64,000 nucleotides of DNA from Ruminococcus_G sp050944435 (GCA_050944435.1 JBMNRB010000014.1:13281-77280), one strand, 5' to 3'; positions 7,002 through 16,201 are shown, counted from the first letter of the stretch. Notes: a model not told the origin generated them from the sequence alone. A program made the numbers and translations.

Positions 7002-7235
7002 ATGTTTGAGAAAATGAAAGAGATTATTGCAGAGCAGTTGAACTGCGATGCCAATACGATTTTCCCGGATACTTCATTTAAGGATGATCTGGGGGCTGAT
7101 TCCCTGGATTTGTTTGAGCTGGTGATGGCTTTGGAAGAAGAATATTCCATTGAGATCCCGTCGGATGATCTGGCTGATCTCCAGACAGTGGGCGATGTGG
7201 TAGAGTATTTGAAGACAAAAGGTGTGGAGGAATAA
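7002..7235 (+). CDS. acpP: Acyl carrier protein
   Basis: A 77-residue acidic helical-bundle protein. The GADSLDLFELVMALEEE motif carries the phosphopantetheine attachment site at Ser34. It carries acyl chains for fatty acid synthesis. The start at 7002 has AAGGAG/AGAAGGA upstream; an in-frame ATG at 6981 overlaps this site and is unlikely. It has its own promoter and terminator and is apart from any fab cluster. A phosphopantetheinyl transferase that could activate it lies 3.3 kb downstream. Confidence 0.92.
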   Translation: MFEKMKEIIAEQLNCDANTIFPDTSFKDDLGADSLDLFELVMALEEEYSIEIPSDDLADLQTVGDVVEYLKTKGVEE

Positions 7236-7246
7236 TCCACGCCTTT
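7221..7246 (+). terminator. Hairpin overlapping the end of acpP
   Basis: GGTGTGGA (7221-7228), loop 7229-7235, TCCACGCC (7236-7243), then a short T-run. The left arm lies within the last acpP codons. Possibly partial termination before gltX. Confidence 0.6.
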
Positions 7247-7283
7247 ATTATCGTTATCATTTTTTATGATGAAGGAGGAACTT

Positions 7284-8735
7284 ATGACAAAAGTAAAAAC
7301 CAGGTTTGCGCCCAGCCCCACAGGCAGAATGCATGTGGGAAATTTAAGAACGGCGCTGTATGCTTATCTGATTGCAAAACATGCAGGCGGAGATTTTATG
7401 CTGCGGATTGAGGATACGGATCAGGAACGTTTTCAGGAAGAAGCCCTGGGCATTATTTACCGGACCCTGGAGAAAACCGGCCTGACTCCAGATGAGGGAC
7501 CGGGCAGGGAAAAAGACTGCGGCCCCTACGTACAGAGTGAACGGTGTGCCAAGGGAATCTACATGAAGTATGCAAAACAGCTGATTGAGCAGGGGGACGC
7601 CTATTATTGTTTCTGCGACAAAGAGAGGCTGGAATCCCTGAGAACCAATATTTCTGACAAGGAAATAGTGGTGTATGACAAGCATTGTCTTCATCTTTCA
7701 AAGGAAGAAGTACAGGCCAACCTGGATAAAGGGATGCCCTATGTAATCCGGATCAATATGCCGACGGAGGGCACCACCACTTTCCACGATGAAATTTACG
7801 GGGATATCTCCGTTCCCAATGAGGAGCTGGACGATATGATTCTGATTAAATCAGATGGATATCCCACCTACAATTTTGCCAACGTGGTGGACGACCATCT
7901 GATGGGAATCACTCATGTGGTAAGGGGAAATGAATATCTTTCCTCGGCGCCGAAATACAATCGCCTGTATGAAGCCTTTGGCTGGGAGGTGCCCGTTTAT
8001 GTCCACTGCCCGCTGATCACCAATGAGGAACATCAGAAACTGAGCAAACGCAGCGGCCATTCTTCCTATGAAGATTTGATTGACCAGGGATTTTTAAGTG
8101 AAGCCGTTGTCAACTATGTGGCGCTGCTGGGCTGGAGCGCTCCGGATAACCGGGAAATCTTTTCGCTGGAGGAGCTGGTGAAAGCTTTTGACTATCATCA
8201 TATGAGCAAATCGCCGGCGGTGTTTGACCTGGTGAAATTGAAATGGATGAACGGGGAATACTTAAAGAAAATGGATGGGGATGCCTTTTATGAGATGGCC
8301 CTTCCCTATATAAAGGAAGTGATCACCAAAGATTATGATCTGCGGAAAATTTCCGATATGGTGAAAACCAGAATCGAAGTTTTGCCGGATATCAAAGATC
8401 ATATTGACTTTTTTGAAGAGGTTCCCGAATACGACATTTCCATGTATGCCCATAAGAAGAGCAAGACTACGGTGCAGTCTTCCCTCCAGGTATTGAAAGA
8501 GGTGCTGCCTATTCTGGAAAAACAGGAGGACTACAGCAATGACGCCCTGTATGATGTCCTGTCCGCATATCTGAAAGAAAAAGAATATAAGGTAAATTAC
8601 GTAATGTGGCCCATACGTACGGCGGTTTCCGGGAAACAGATGACACCGGCGGGAGCTACCGGCATTATGGAAGTGCTGGGAAAAGAAGAATCGCTGAAAC
8701 GTATCCGTCAGGCAATTGAGAAATTAAGCGCATGA
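7284..8735 (+). CDS. gltX: Glutamyl-tRNA synthetase
   Basis: A class I aminoacyl-tRNA synthetase of 483 residues, normal for bacterial GluRS. The HIGH-type motif is H17VGN in FAPSPTGRMHVGN, and the KMSKS-type motif is K252LSKRSG; RIEDTDQER binds glutamate. It charges tRNA-Glu (or also tRNA-Gln where GatCAB is used). The start at 7284 has GAAGGAGG at 7271-7278. Earlier in-frame ATGs at 7266 and 7269 overlap that site and are rejected. The stop overlaps the ATG of the helicase gene (ATGA). Confidence 0.96.
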   Translation: MTKVKTRFAPSPTGRMHVGNLRTALYAYLIAKHAGGDFMLRIEDTDQERFQEEALGIIYRTLEKTGLTPDEGPGREKDCGPYVQSERCAKGIYMKYAKQLIEQGDAYYCFCDKERLESLRTNISDKEIVVYDKHCLHLSKEEVQANLDKGMPYVIRINMPTEGTTTFHDEIYGDISVPNEELDDMILIKSDGYPTYNFANVVDDHLMGITHVVRGNEYLSSAPKYNRLYEAFGWEVPVYVHCPLITNEEHQKLSKRSGHSSYEDLIDQGFLSEAVVNYVALLGWSAPDNREIFSLEELVKAFDYHHMSKSPAVFDLVKLKWMNGEYLKKMDGDAFYEMALPYIKEVITKDYDLRKISDMVKTRIEVLPDIKDHIDFFEEVPEYDISMYAHKKSKTTVQSSLQVLKEVLPILEKQEDYSNDALYDVLSAYLKEKEYKVNYVMWPIRTAVSGKQMTPAGATGIMEVLGKEESLKRIRQAIEKLSA

Positions 8736-10564
8736 ATTTAAATCAGGAACAAAAGAAAGCGGTCCGTCATCAGAAAGGGCCGATGCTGGTTCTGGCCGGT
8801 CCCGGTTCCGGGAAAACAGCGGTGATTACGGCCAGAACCGCTTACTTAATTGAAAAGTGTAATGTTGCTCCTTCATCCATCCTGGTGGTGACTTTTACGA
8901 GAGCCGCCGCCGGAGAGATGAAGGAGCGTTTTTTATCCAGGTCCGGGAAAAAGTATACTCAGGTGCAGTTTGGAACTTTTCATGGAATTTTTTACGGGAT
9001 TTTAAAACAGGCTTACGGACTGAATTCCGGAAACATCATTGGTGAAGGCGACAGGAAGAAACTCCTTGCCCATCTGCTGGCAGACAGCGGGATGGATGTG
9101 GAGGATGAGAAAGAAACGCTGGACTTTCTTGGACAAGAGATCAGTATGGTGAAAACAGAGCAGATTTCACTGGAGCATTTTTATTCCGGAAGCTGTCCGG
9201 AAGAAGTATTTCGGGAGATTTACCGCAGCTATCAGAAGGAACTTGGGAAGAAAAGGCTGCTGGATTTTGATGATTTGATGGTCTGCTGTTATGAACTGTT
9301 TGTAAAACGGCCGGATATTCTGAAAAAGTGGCAGGAACGGTTTCGGTATATTCTGGTGGATGAATTCCAGGATGTTAATCTGCTGCAGTATAAGATTGTC
9401 CGTATGCTGGCGTCGCCGGAGGATAATTTTTTTGCAGTGGGAGATGATGATCAGTCCATTTACCGTTTCCGCGGCGCGAAACCGGAGATTATGTTTTCTT
9501 TTCAGAAAGATTATCCCGGAGGGGAGCAGGTGATTTTGCGGAAAAATTATCGCTGTACAAAGGCCATCGTAAACTGTTCCCAGAGGCTGATCCGGGAGAA
9601 TGGAAAACGGTTTGAAAAAAAGCTGGAAACGGATAATGAACAGGGAGAGGCGGTGGAGATCCATCCCTTTTCCGATGAAGAGGCCCAGAATCTGTATCTG
9701 GTACAGTCTCTTCAGGAAAAAATAAAAGAAGGATGCCGGCCGGAAGAGATGGCAGTGCTGTTTCGAACCAATACCGAGAGCAGACAGACGGTGTCCCGTC
9801 TTATGGAGTACAATATCCCCTTTGTGATGCGAGACTCCCTTCCCAATTTATATGAACACTGGATTGCCAGGCAGATTCTTGCTTACCTGCGTTTGTCCAA
9901 GGGCGGCAGACAAAGAAGCGATTTTCTGATGATTATGAATAAGCCCAACCGCTACATATCCAGAGAAGCCCTTTATGAGAGTAAAGTATCCTTCGAATCT
10001 CTTTATCAGTTTTATGAGGAAAAAGAGTGGATGTGTGAGCGGATAGAAAAACTGGAGGAAGACTTAAAAAGGATGGGGAGAATGGCGCCTTTTGCCGCCA
10101 TCAACTATCTTTGCTGCGGAATGGAATACCGGGAATATATTATAGAGTATGCCAGAAAGAGGAAGATAAGGGAGGAAGAACTGTTGGAAATACTGGATGA
10201 AATCCAGGAAAGCAGCCGAAATTTCCGTACTTTCGAAGAGTGGTGCGCTCACATCCAGGAGTACACCCTTATGCTGCAGAGACAGAAGAATTCCAGGGAT
10301 GCCGCCGGCGTTGTTCTTTCGACGCTTCACGGTGCAAAGGGACTGGAATATGATCACGTCTATATTCTGAATGTCAATGAGGGAATCATACCCTATCATA
10401 AAGCAGTGCTGGAGGAAGAACTGGAAGAGGAAAGACGTCTTCTCTATGTGGGGATGACCAGAGCCAGGAAGAGCCTTCATCTTTTTTATCCCGAGAAACG
10501 ATACCGGAAAAACCGGAAACCGTCCAGATTTCTGGAGGAAATACTGGGGGAGGAAATTTCATGA
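8732..10564 (+). CDS. UvrD/PcrA-like superfamily 1 DNA helicase (short form)
   Basis: A 610-residue 3'-5' helicase family protein. The Walker A is LAGPGSGKT (about residues 22-30), motif Ia VTFTRAAAGEM, motif II LVDEFQDVN (about 208), GDDDQSIYRFRGA (motif III region), then VLSTLHGAKGLEYDHV and LLYVGMTRARKSLHL (motifs V/VI). All motifs are intact, but it is about 100 residues shorter than PcrA/UvrD and lacks their C-terminal extension. Such short forms are common beside PcrA in Clostridia. It overlaps gltX and the transferase gene by four bases each, so the three genes form one coupled transcript. Confidence 0.9.
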   Translation: MNLNQEQKKAVRHQKGPMLVLAGPGSGKTAVITARTAYLIEKCNVAPSSILVVTFTRAAAGEMKERFLSRSGKKYTQVQFGTFHGIFYGILKQAYGLNSGNIIGEGDRKKLLAHLLADSGMDVEDEKETLDFLGQEISMVKTEQISLEHFYSGSCPEEVFREIYRSYQKELGKKRLLDFDDLMVCCYELFVKRPDILKKWQERFRYILVDEFQDVNLLQYKIVRMLASPEDNFFAVGDDDQSIYRFRGAKPEIMFSFQKDYPGGEQVILRKNYRCTKAIVNCSQRLIRENGKRFEKKLETDNEQGEAVEIHPFSDEEAQNLYLVQSLQEKIKEGCRPEEMAVLFRTNTESRQTVSRLMEYNIPFVMRDSLPNLYEHWIARQILAYLRLSKGGRQRSDFLMIMNKPNRYISREALYESKVSFESLYQFYEEKEWMCERIEKLEEDLKRMGRMAPFAAINYLCCGMEYREYIIEYARKRKIREEELLEILDEIQESSRNFRTFEEWCAHIQEYTLMLQRQKNSRDAAGVVLSTLHGAKGLEYDHVYILNVNEGIIPYHKAVLEEELEEERRLLYVGMTRARKSLHLFYPEKRYRKNRKPSRFLEEILGEEIS

Positions 10565-11076
10565 TTCATATCTATGCAGACAGGACGAAAAAAGGAGAAG
10601 AGCATGAGGCGGGCAGGCGTCTTCTGAAAGCAGGACTGAAGGAGCAGTTCGGCGTAGAAGTAAGGGAGGAGGAAATCGGCCGTTCCGGTAAAGGGAAGCC
10701 CTATCTGAAGAAACAGCCCGGGATCTTCTTCAATATCAGTCATTCTGGAGAATTTGCAGTCTGTGCTCTGGCACATGCCCCCCTGGGGGTGGATATTGAG
10801 CGTCACAGAGAGATTCGTTTTGAACGGGTGGGAAGGAAATTTCTGACGGAAGAAGAGTGGAAGATCTGGGAGAAAAGTTCCGATGCTCAGCGATATTTTT
10901 TTGATCAATGGGTGAAAAGGGAGGCATATCTGAAATGGAAGGGGACAGGGATTGACCGGGATTTAAGAACGCTGGAATTCGACGGCTTCGGTGAATTCTT
11001 CCCTCTGGCGGATAATTACAGCGCCGCTGTATGGACCGAAAAGCCTGCCTGCCTTTGCCTTCATTTTCTATTCTAA
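10561..11076 (+). CDS. 4'-phosphopantetheinyl transferase (Sfp type)
   Basis: A 171-residue protein with the Sfp/AcpT motifs: NISHSGEFAVCALA, LGVDIERHREI (Mg-binding Asp-x-Glu) and FFDQWVKREAYLKWKG. It transfers phosphopantetheine from CoA to a carrier-protein serine. It is shorter than Sfp (224) and closer to the minimal single-domain transferases. A plausible substrate is the acyl carrier protein at 7002, as no NRPS/PKS gene is visible. It begins on the ATGA overlap with the helicase gene. Confidence 0.88.
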   Translation: MIHIYADRTKKGEEHEAGRRLLKAGLKEQFGVEVREEEIGRSGKGKPYLKKQPGIFFNISHSGEFAVCALAHAPLGVDIERHREIRFERVGRKFLTEEEWKIWEKSSDAQRYFFDQWVKREAYLKWKGTGIDRDLRTLEFDGFGEFFPLADNYSAAVWTEKPACLCLHFLF

Positions 11077-11117
11077 AATTAAAATCTTCTCATATATTGT
11101 TTTAAGAGGTGAATGGT

Positions 11118-12071
11118 ATGAGAGAAGAGATATTGAAATTGTTTGCGGGTGAAGTCAGGGATCTCCTGGAGAAGGCGGATCTGAGACAGGAATGTCTCCA
11201 GGAAATTCGTCTCCGCGTAAATGCGCCTCTGATGATTGTTTATGACGGAGAGGAGTATTTCCTTGGGGCTGACGGAGGGAGAAGGAAAACCCCTGTGTCC
11301 TCCTATTTGATCTCACCGAAATGTATCAGGGAGACGCTGGAATTTATTTCCGGGTATTCCCTTTATGCATATGAAGAAGAGATACGGCAGGGTTATCTTA
11401 CGATTCAGGGCGGCCATCGGGTGGGCCTGGCCGGGAAGACAGTGCTGGAAGGGGAAAAAATAAAAAGTATTCATCACATATCCTTTATCAATGTCCGTTT
11501 CTCCCATCAGATCGTGGGATGTGCCGGAAAAGTTCTGCCCTTTGTGACAGACGGGGACAGGATTCGCCATACCCTGATCATCTCGCCGCCCAGATGCGGA
11601 AAGACTACGCTGCTGAGAGATCTGATCCGGCAGATTTCCAACGGTGATGAAAAGAGGGCGGGGCACTGTGTGGGAGTTGTGGACGAGCGTTCGGAGATCG
11701 GAGGATGTTATCAGGGAATTCCTCAGAACGATGTGGGAATCCGTACGGATGTGCTGGACGGATGTCCGAAGGCAGAAGGGATGATGATGCTGATCCGTTC
11801 CATGTCTCCGGAAGTGGTCGCCGTGGACGAAATCGGAAGCTATGAAGATATTCATGCCATTGAAACGGTGATTAACTGCGGCTGTAAACTGCTGGCCACA
11901 GTTCACGGCAGTTCCATTGAGGAGATCAGACGTAAGCCCCTGTTGGACCGAATGGTAAAGGAAAGAGTTTTTGAGCGCTATATTCTTCTGGACGGCCGTC
12001 AGGGAATCGGAAGAATTCATCAGATATTTGACGAGAGGGGCACCTGCCTGTTTCAGGGAGAATCCATATGA
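11118..12071 (+). CDS. spoIIIAA: Stage III sporulation protein AA (channel ATPase)
   Basis: A 317-residue secretion-type ATPase with Walker A PPRCGKTTLLRD (about residues 157-168), VVDERSEIGG and VAVDEIGSYED (Walker B). SpoIIIAA is related to type II/IV secretion ATPases and powers the SpoIIIA-SpoIIQ feeding channel linking mother cell and forespore. The start at 11118 is preceded by AAGAGGTG (11104-11111); a GTG at 11109 is inside that site. It is the first of eight genes in the standard spoIIIA order. In Bacillus this operon is sigma-E dependent; I could not identify a convincing promoter just upstream. Confidence 0.95.
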   Translation: MREEILKLFAGEVRDLLEKADLRQECLQEIRLRVNAPLMIVYDGEEYFLGADGGRRKTPVSSYLISPKCIRETLEFISGYSLYAYEEEIRQGYLTIQGGHRVGLAGKTVLEGEKIKSIHHISFINVRFSHQIVGCAGKVLPFVTDGDRIRHTLIISPPRCGKTTLLRDLIRQISNGDEKRAGHCVGVVDERSEIGGCYQGIPQNDVGIRTDVLDGCPKAEGMMMLIRSMSPEVVAVDEIGSYEDIHAIETVINCGCKLLATVHGSSIEEIRRKPLLDRMVKERVFERYILLDGRQGIGRIHQIFDERGTCLFQGESI

Positions 12072-12586
12072 TAATGAAACTGGCGGGAATTGCCATGATT
12101 GTCTTTTCGTGTTTCGGCCTGGGCATCATAAAAAGTATGGAAATCCAGAAACGTTACCGATTATTGAAAGAATGGGAACGGCTGCTGTTATTCCTGGAGC
12201 AGGAAATTTCTTATCACGTTCCCCTGCCGGAGGCATACAGGCGGGTGGGAGACAGGACGCAGCCTCCCTTCGATGGATTTTTAAAAAGTCTTGCCCGGCG
12301 TCTGCAAAACGGCAAAGGGGAAAGTTTCGGGAATATCCTGGAAGAGGAGAGCAGGCGCTGTCTGGGGTCAAGCTGCCTGTCGGAAGAGGATTTGCAGAAT
12401 ATTTCCATGATGGGACAGATGCTGGGATTTGGCGACAGACAGGCCCAGGGTGTGATGCTGAAACGGTATGAAAAGGAGCTGGAGGGAAAGCTGGAGGAGT
12501 TGAAAGAACAGCTTCCGGGAAAACAGAAATTGTATCGCAGCCTTGGTTTCCTGGGCGGAGCATTTCTTGGCATACTGCTGCTGTGA
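12068..12586 (+). CDS. spoIIIAB: Stage III sporulation protein AB
   Basis: A 172-residue protein with an N-terminal membrane segment (IAMIVFSCFGLGII), a helical cytoplasmic domain (KRYRLLKEWERLLLFLEQEI) and a C-terminal membrane segment (FLGGAFLGILLL). This matches SpoIIIAB, similar to GspF-type inner-membrane secretion proteins, thought to contact SpoIIIAA. It overlaps the spoIIIAA stop by four bases. Length matches the family (about 171). Confidence 0.92.
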   Translation: MIMKLAGIAMIVFSCFGLGIIKSMEIQKRYRLLKEWERLLLFLEQEISYHVPLPEAYRRVGDRTQPPFDGFLKSLARRLQNGKGESFGNILEEESRRCLGSSCLSEEDLQNISMMGQMLGFGDRQAQGVMLKRYEKELEGKLEELKEQLPGKQKLYRSLGFLGGAFLGILLL

Positions 12587-12605
12587 CAAAGGGGGGAGAG
12601 AAAAG

Positions 12606-12800
12606 TTGGAAGTCAGTATTATCTTCAAAATCGGCGCAGTGGGAATCCTGGTCTCTGTGCTGAACCAGGTGTTGAAACACAGCGGGAGGGAGGAACAGGC
12701 ATTTCTGGCCAGCCTGGCGGGACTGATTCTTGTACTTTTCTGGATCCTCCCTTATATCAATGAGCTGTTCGAGAGTGTTCGCCAACTGTTTATGTTGTAG
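12606..12800 (+). CDS. spoIIIAC: Stage III sporulation protein AC
   Basis: A 64-residue, two-span membrane protein: VSIIFKIGAVGILVSVLNQV and FLASLAGLILVLFWILPYI separated by the conserved LKHSGREEQA loop. I use the TTG at 12606 as start because a GGGGGAGAG site lies just upstream and the length then equals the family (about 65). An upstream ATG at 12543 lies inside spoIIIAB. Confidence 0.92.
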   Translation: MEVSIIFKIGAVGILVSVLNQVLKHSGREEQAFLASLAGLILVLFWILPYINELFESVRQLFML

Positions 12801-12810
12801 GAGGAATTTG

Positions 12811-13197
12811 ATGGATGTGATCAGAATCGCTGTTCTTGGTTTCACCGGCGTTTTGCTGGGACTGCTCTTAAAACAATGCAGGCCGGAATACTCCTTTTAT
12901 ATCAGTCTGGCCTGCGGAGTCTGTATTCTGCTTCTGGCTTCTTCCAAAGTACGGTATCTGATAGAATCGATACAGTCCATCCGAACCAGTCTGCCGGTGG
13001 ATACGGCTTATCTGGACGTACTGCTGAAAATGATAGGAATCACTTATGTGGGCCATTTTTCTTCCAGCCTGTGCAAGGACGCCGGGTATGCTTCCATCGC
13101 CGCCCAGATTGAAATCTTCTGTAAAATGTCCATGATGGCTATGGCAATGCCGGTGCTGCTGACGCTTCTGAAAGTGATACAGGAATTTCTGGGATGA
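12811..13197 (+). CDS. spoIIIAD: Stage III sporulation protein AD
   Basis: A 128-residue, multi-span membrane protein starting MDVIRIAVLGFTGVLLGLLL. The C-terminal KMIGITYVGHFSSSLCKDAG is conserved in SpoIIIAD. AGGAGG lies just before the ATG at 12811. It is a part of the membrane platform of the SpoIIIA channel. Its stop overlaps the spoIIIAE start (ATGA). Confidence 0.93.
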   Translation: MDVIRIAVLGFTGVLLGLLLKQCRPEYSFYISLACGVCILLLASSKVRYLIESIQSIRTSLPVDTAYLDVLLKMIGITYVGHFSSSLCKDAGYASIAAQIEIFCKMSMMAMAMPVLLTLLKVIQEFLG

Positions 13198-14342
13198 CAG
13201 AAAAACGAAAAAGGCGGCGGATTTTTCTGACGGGAATATGGCTTCTGATTTTTCTGTGGACCGTGCCGGTATGGGCGGAAGAGGAAGAACTGGAGAAATA
13301 TGAAGAAAAGCTGCTGGATGACCTGGATACCCGGGATATGCAGGCTCTTATGGACGAGCTGCTGAAGGAAAACAGTTTTTCCTTTATCGACGCCGTAAAA
13401 GAGATGATGAAGGGCGAAGAGGGGATTACGAGGGAGGCCCTGGGGGAAGCGGTGAAGACCAGCCTATTTGGTCAGTTTGAGGAAAGCAGAGCGGTGTTTG
13501 GACAGGTTCTTCTTCTTGCTTTTGCAGGCGCGGTACTGGGAAGCTTTGTGCAGATCTTTGATCAGGAAAAAATGGGGGATGTCTGTTTTTACATTATTTA
13601 CCTTTTGGTTTTCGTTTTGCTTTTAAAAGAATTTAAAGGGATGAGTGAGGAACTCCATGAAACCATGAAGAATATCGTGGGATTTATGCAGGCGCTGGCT
13701 CCCTCCTATTACATTGTGGTGACGGCCGCCGCGGGAGTGACCACGGCGGCCATGTTTTATCAGATTATCCTGATTGTGATTTTCTGTGTGGAATATGTTC
13801 TGGTCACCGTCATGTTTCCTGCGGTTCATATCTATGTGCTTTTGGAATTTATCAATCTTATGACGAAGGAGGCGATGCTTTCCAAAATATCGGAGCTTTT
13901 GAAAAATGTGATTCTCTGGGTTCAGAAAACCATGCTGGCCGTCATTGTAGGCATGCAGGTGATTCAAAGTCTGATTGCTCCTGCGGTGGACTCTCTGAAA
14001 CGTTCCCTGCTGGGAAAGACAGTAAGCGTGATACCGGGAGTGGGGAATGCGGTGAATGCGGTGACAGAAATTATTTTCGGCTCTGCGGTGCTGATCCGGA
14101 ACTGTTTCGGCGTGGCGGCGTTGATTGCCCTGCTTTTGATGGGAATCGCTCCGGTTTTGAAATTGGGGATGAACGCCCTGGTCTATAAATTTACGGGAGC
14201 GCTGGTTCAGCCAGTCTGTGACGAGAGACTGGTGGGATGTTTTCAGGCCATGGGAGAAGGGTGCATTCTGCTTTTGAAACTTTTGTTTACCACCCAGGTG
14301 CTGTTTATGCTGACCATTGTGATTCTGGCCAATTCACTGTGA
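13194..14342 (+). CDS. spoIIIAE: Stage III sporulation protein AE
   Basis: A 382-residue protein with an N-terminal signal sequence (basic RKRRR, then IFLTGIWLLIFLWTVPVWA) and a signal peptidase-like site after PVWA. A soluble acidic segment follows, then about seven membrane spans, including the family block IMPxNAVNA-like GVGNAVNAVTEIIFGSAVLI. SpoIIIAE is the large polytopic part of the feeding channel. Length is close to the Bacillus protein (399). Confidence 0.94.
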   Translation: MTEKRKRRRIFLTGIWLLIFLWTVPVWAEEEELEKYEEKLLDDLDTRDMQALMDELLKENSFSFIDAVKEMMKGEEGITREALGEAVKTSLFGQFEESRAVFGQVLLLAFAGAVLGSFVQIFDQEKMGDVCFYIIYLLVFVLLLKEFKGMSEELHETMKNIVGFMQALAPSYYIVVTAAAGVTTAAMFYQIILIVIFCVEYVLVTVMFPAVHIYVLLEFINLMTKEAMLSKISELLKNVILWVQKTMLAVIVGMQVIQSLIAPAVDSLKRSLLGKTVSVIPGVGNAVNAVTEIIFGSAVLIRNCFGVAALIALLLMGIAPVLKLGMNALVYKFTGALVQPVCDERLVGCFQAMGEGCILLLKLLFTTQVLFMLTIVILANSL

Positions 14343-14352
14343 GGGAGGAGAG

Positions 14353-14874
14353 ATGACAGAAACCTTTTACCAATGGATTGGAAGTCTGGCCTGCTATTAT
14401 CTGGTATATTCCATTGTAATGAATGTGATTCCCAAGAAAGAATATCAGGTTTATGTGAAAAGTTTTATGGGTATGCTGCTGGTTATCATTCTGCTGACGC
14501 CGGTGATGAAAGTGATGCGCTCAGATTACGATCTGTCGGAAATATTTCACCTGGAGGAGATGAAAAGGGCATGGATGGGGATACAGGGACAGGAAGAGGC
14601 GGGACTGGCGATGGAAAAGGATACGTATTTTCTGTATGCCTGCCAGGAAGAGATAGCCGGGCAGATCCGCAGTCTGGCCCAGGAGAAGGGGTTTCAGGTT
14701 GTCCGCGTGCAGGTGGAACTGGAACAGGGAGAGCAGATTCAGATAAAGGAAATAGAAGCAGTTCTAGAAAGAGAGGATGAAGACAGCAGGGCAAAAGAGG
14801 AACTGATTGAGGAACTGGCACAGGTGTATGAAATCAGTGAGGGTGATGTGCATGTCTATCTCAGTAATTCATAA
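14353..14874 (+). CDS. spoIIIAF: Stage III sporulation protein AF
   Basis: A 173-residue protein with two N-terminal membrane helices (LACYYLVYSIVMNVI and GMLLVIILLTPVMKVM) and a soluble C-terminal domain with an alternating charged pattern (FQVVRVQVELEQGEQIQIKE), typical of the SpoIIIAF ring-building motif fold. AGGGAGGAGAG precedes the ATG. It overlaps the start of spoIIIAG. Confidence 0.92.
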   Translation: MTETFYQWIGSLACYYLVYSIVMNVIPKKEYQVYVKSFMGMLLVIILLTPVMKVMRSDYDLSEIFHLEEMKRAWMGIQGQEEAGLAMEKDTYFLYACQEEIAGQIRSLAQEKGFQVVRVQVELEQGEQIQIKEIEAVLEREDEDSRAKEELIEELAQVYEISEGDVHVYLSNS

Positions 14875-15433
14875 GATGACAGAGAAACTGAAGAAGCTGA
14901 AAAAGGAACAGCTTATGGTGTTTTTTCTGCTGCTGGGGCTGTTGATTGTGGTGATGCTGCCGGTGAGAAGTGAGGAAAAGACAGAGACGGTACAGCCGGA
15001 AGAAGCCCTCCCGACATCTCAGCCGGAAGAACAGGAGACTTTGGCGGGGCAGTTGGAACAGCAGTTGGTGGATACTCTTTCACAGGTGGAAGGAGTGGGA
15101 AGGGTAAAGGCCGCGGTTACCCTGGAAACTTCGGGGAGAAAAGTGGTGGAAAAGGATGTGCCGGTCAGTGATTCCAGCAGCAGTCAGACGGATCAGGACG
15201 GAGGAACACAGGATTCCCAAAGCAGCAGTTCCGAGGAGGAGACGGTGTATCAGCGGGACAGTGAAGGGAACGAAGTGCCCTATGTGGTACAGGAGACGAC
15301 GCCGGAAATCAGAGGCGTTGTGGTGGTTGCCCAGGGCGGGGGTGATCCGGTGGTGGAAAGGCAGATTCAGGAGGCGGTGATGGCATTATTTCATGTGGAC
15401 GCTCATAAAATAAAAGTGATGAAAATGAAATAA
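14852..15433 (+). CDS. spoIIIAG: Stage III sporulation protein AG
   Basis: A 193-residue single-span protein: short basic N-terminus, membrane helix MVFFLLLGLLIVVMLPV, then an intermembrane domain with EQQLVDTLSQVEGVGRVKAAV (ring-building motif) and a C-terminal VVVAQGGGDPVVERQIQEAV. An S/Q/D-rich insert (about residues 105-125) lies between the halves, in the position where Bacillus SpoIIIAG has the long beta-ring insertion. SpoIIIAG forms large stacked rings in the intermembrane space. Start choice: ATG 14852 has GAGGGTG upstream and overlaps spoIIIAF; ATG 14876 is possible but has no visible site. Confidence 0.9.
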   Translation: MSISVIHKMTEKLKKLKKEQLMVFFLLLGLLIVVMLPVRSEEKTETVQPEEALPTSQPEEQETLAGQLEQQLVDTLSQVEGVGRVKAAVTLETSGRKVVEKDVPVSDSSSSQTDQDGGTQDSQSSSSEEETVYQRDSEGNEVPYVVQETTPEIRGVVVVAQGGGDPVVERQIQEAVMALFHVDAHKIKVMKMK

Positions 15434-15445
15434 AGGAGAGAGTCA

Positions 15446-16201
15446 TTGAAAAAGAAGTTGTTCAGGAAGAATCAGGTGATTATCACAGCGCTGGCGGTCA
15501 TGATTGCGGTTGCCGGATATATCAATTATTCGGATTCCAGGCTGAAAACACAGAGCGATGGAAGCAAAGAGCAGGCGGAAGAGACGGCGGATATGGGAGA
15601 AATCACGGAAGATATTGAAAGTCTGGACTACGATTTGACAGATGAGATTGCCGAGGCTGCCGAAGCGGAAAACGCCCAGACTCAGACGGGAGAAACTGAC
15701 AGTCAGACGGATGAGACAGCCTTGGAGGAAGAAAGCGATCAGACGCAGGCGGAAGACAGTACGTCGGAGGAGGGGACAGATACAGAAACAGCCGACGCGT
15801 CCACGGAAACCCCGGGAGAGGCAGTCCTGACAGGCGCTTCTACATACGTGGCTCAGGCGAGAATCAGCAGAGAACAGATTCGTTCTCAGAATAAAGAAAC
15901 CCTTCTTGAGATTATCAATAACGAAGAGTTAAGCCAGGAAGAAAAACAGTCGGCGGTGGACAGCATGGTGAGCATGACAGACATGATCGAAAAGGAAGCG
16001 GCGGCAGAATCCCTGCTGGAAGCCAAAGGTTTTGAGAGCGTTGTGGTGAATCTGGACGGCGATACGGCAGACGTGATGGTGCCCACCGGGGATCTTGACG
16101 CTTCTCAGCTGGCTCAGATTGAGGATGCGGTAAAAAGAAAAACCGGGGTGGAGGCGTCAAATATTGTTATCACACCTATGGATGAATCGGTGGCGGAATA
16201 A
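15446..16201 (+). CDS. spoIIIAH: Stage III sporulation protein AH
   Basis: A 251-residue single-span protein. The N-terminal membrane helix is VIITALAVMIAVAGYINY. A long acidic, low-complexity linker rich in E, D, T and Q spans about residues 35-130, and a folded YscJ/FliF-like domain (about 140-251) ends the protein (TLLEIINNEELSQEEKQSAV, then VVVNLDGDTADVMV). SpoIIIAH binds forespore SpoIIQ (or its clostridial equivalent) across the intermembrane space. The start is TTG 15446 with AAAGGAGAG upstream. The linker is longer and more acidic than in Bacillus (218 residues total). Confidence 0.93.
   Translation: MKKKLFRKNQVIITALAVMIAVAGYINYSDSRLKTQSDGSKEQAEETADMGEITEDIESLDYDLTDEIAEAAEAENAQTQTGETDSQTDETALEEESDQTQAEDSTSEEGTDTETADASTETPGEAVLTGASTYVAQARISREQIRSQNKETLLEIINNEELSQEEKQSAVDSMVSMTDMIEKEAAAESLLEAKGFESVVVNLDGDTADVMVPTGDLDASQLAQIEDAVKRKTGVEASNIVITPMDESVAE

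Noticed and set aside
11091..11098. CATATATT as a sigma-E -10 element for spoIIIA
   Set aside because: No suitable -35 at 13-15 bases upstream, and the start would fall inside the ribosome binding site of spoIIIAA.
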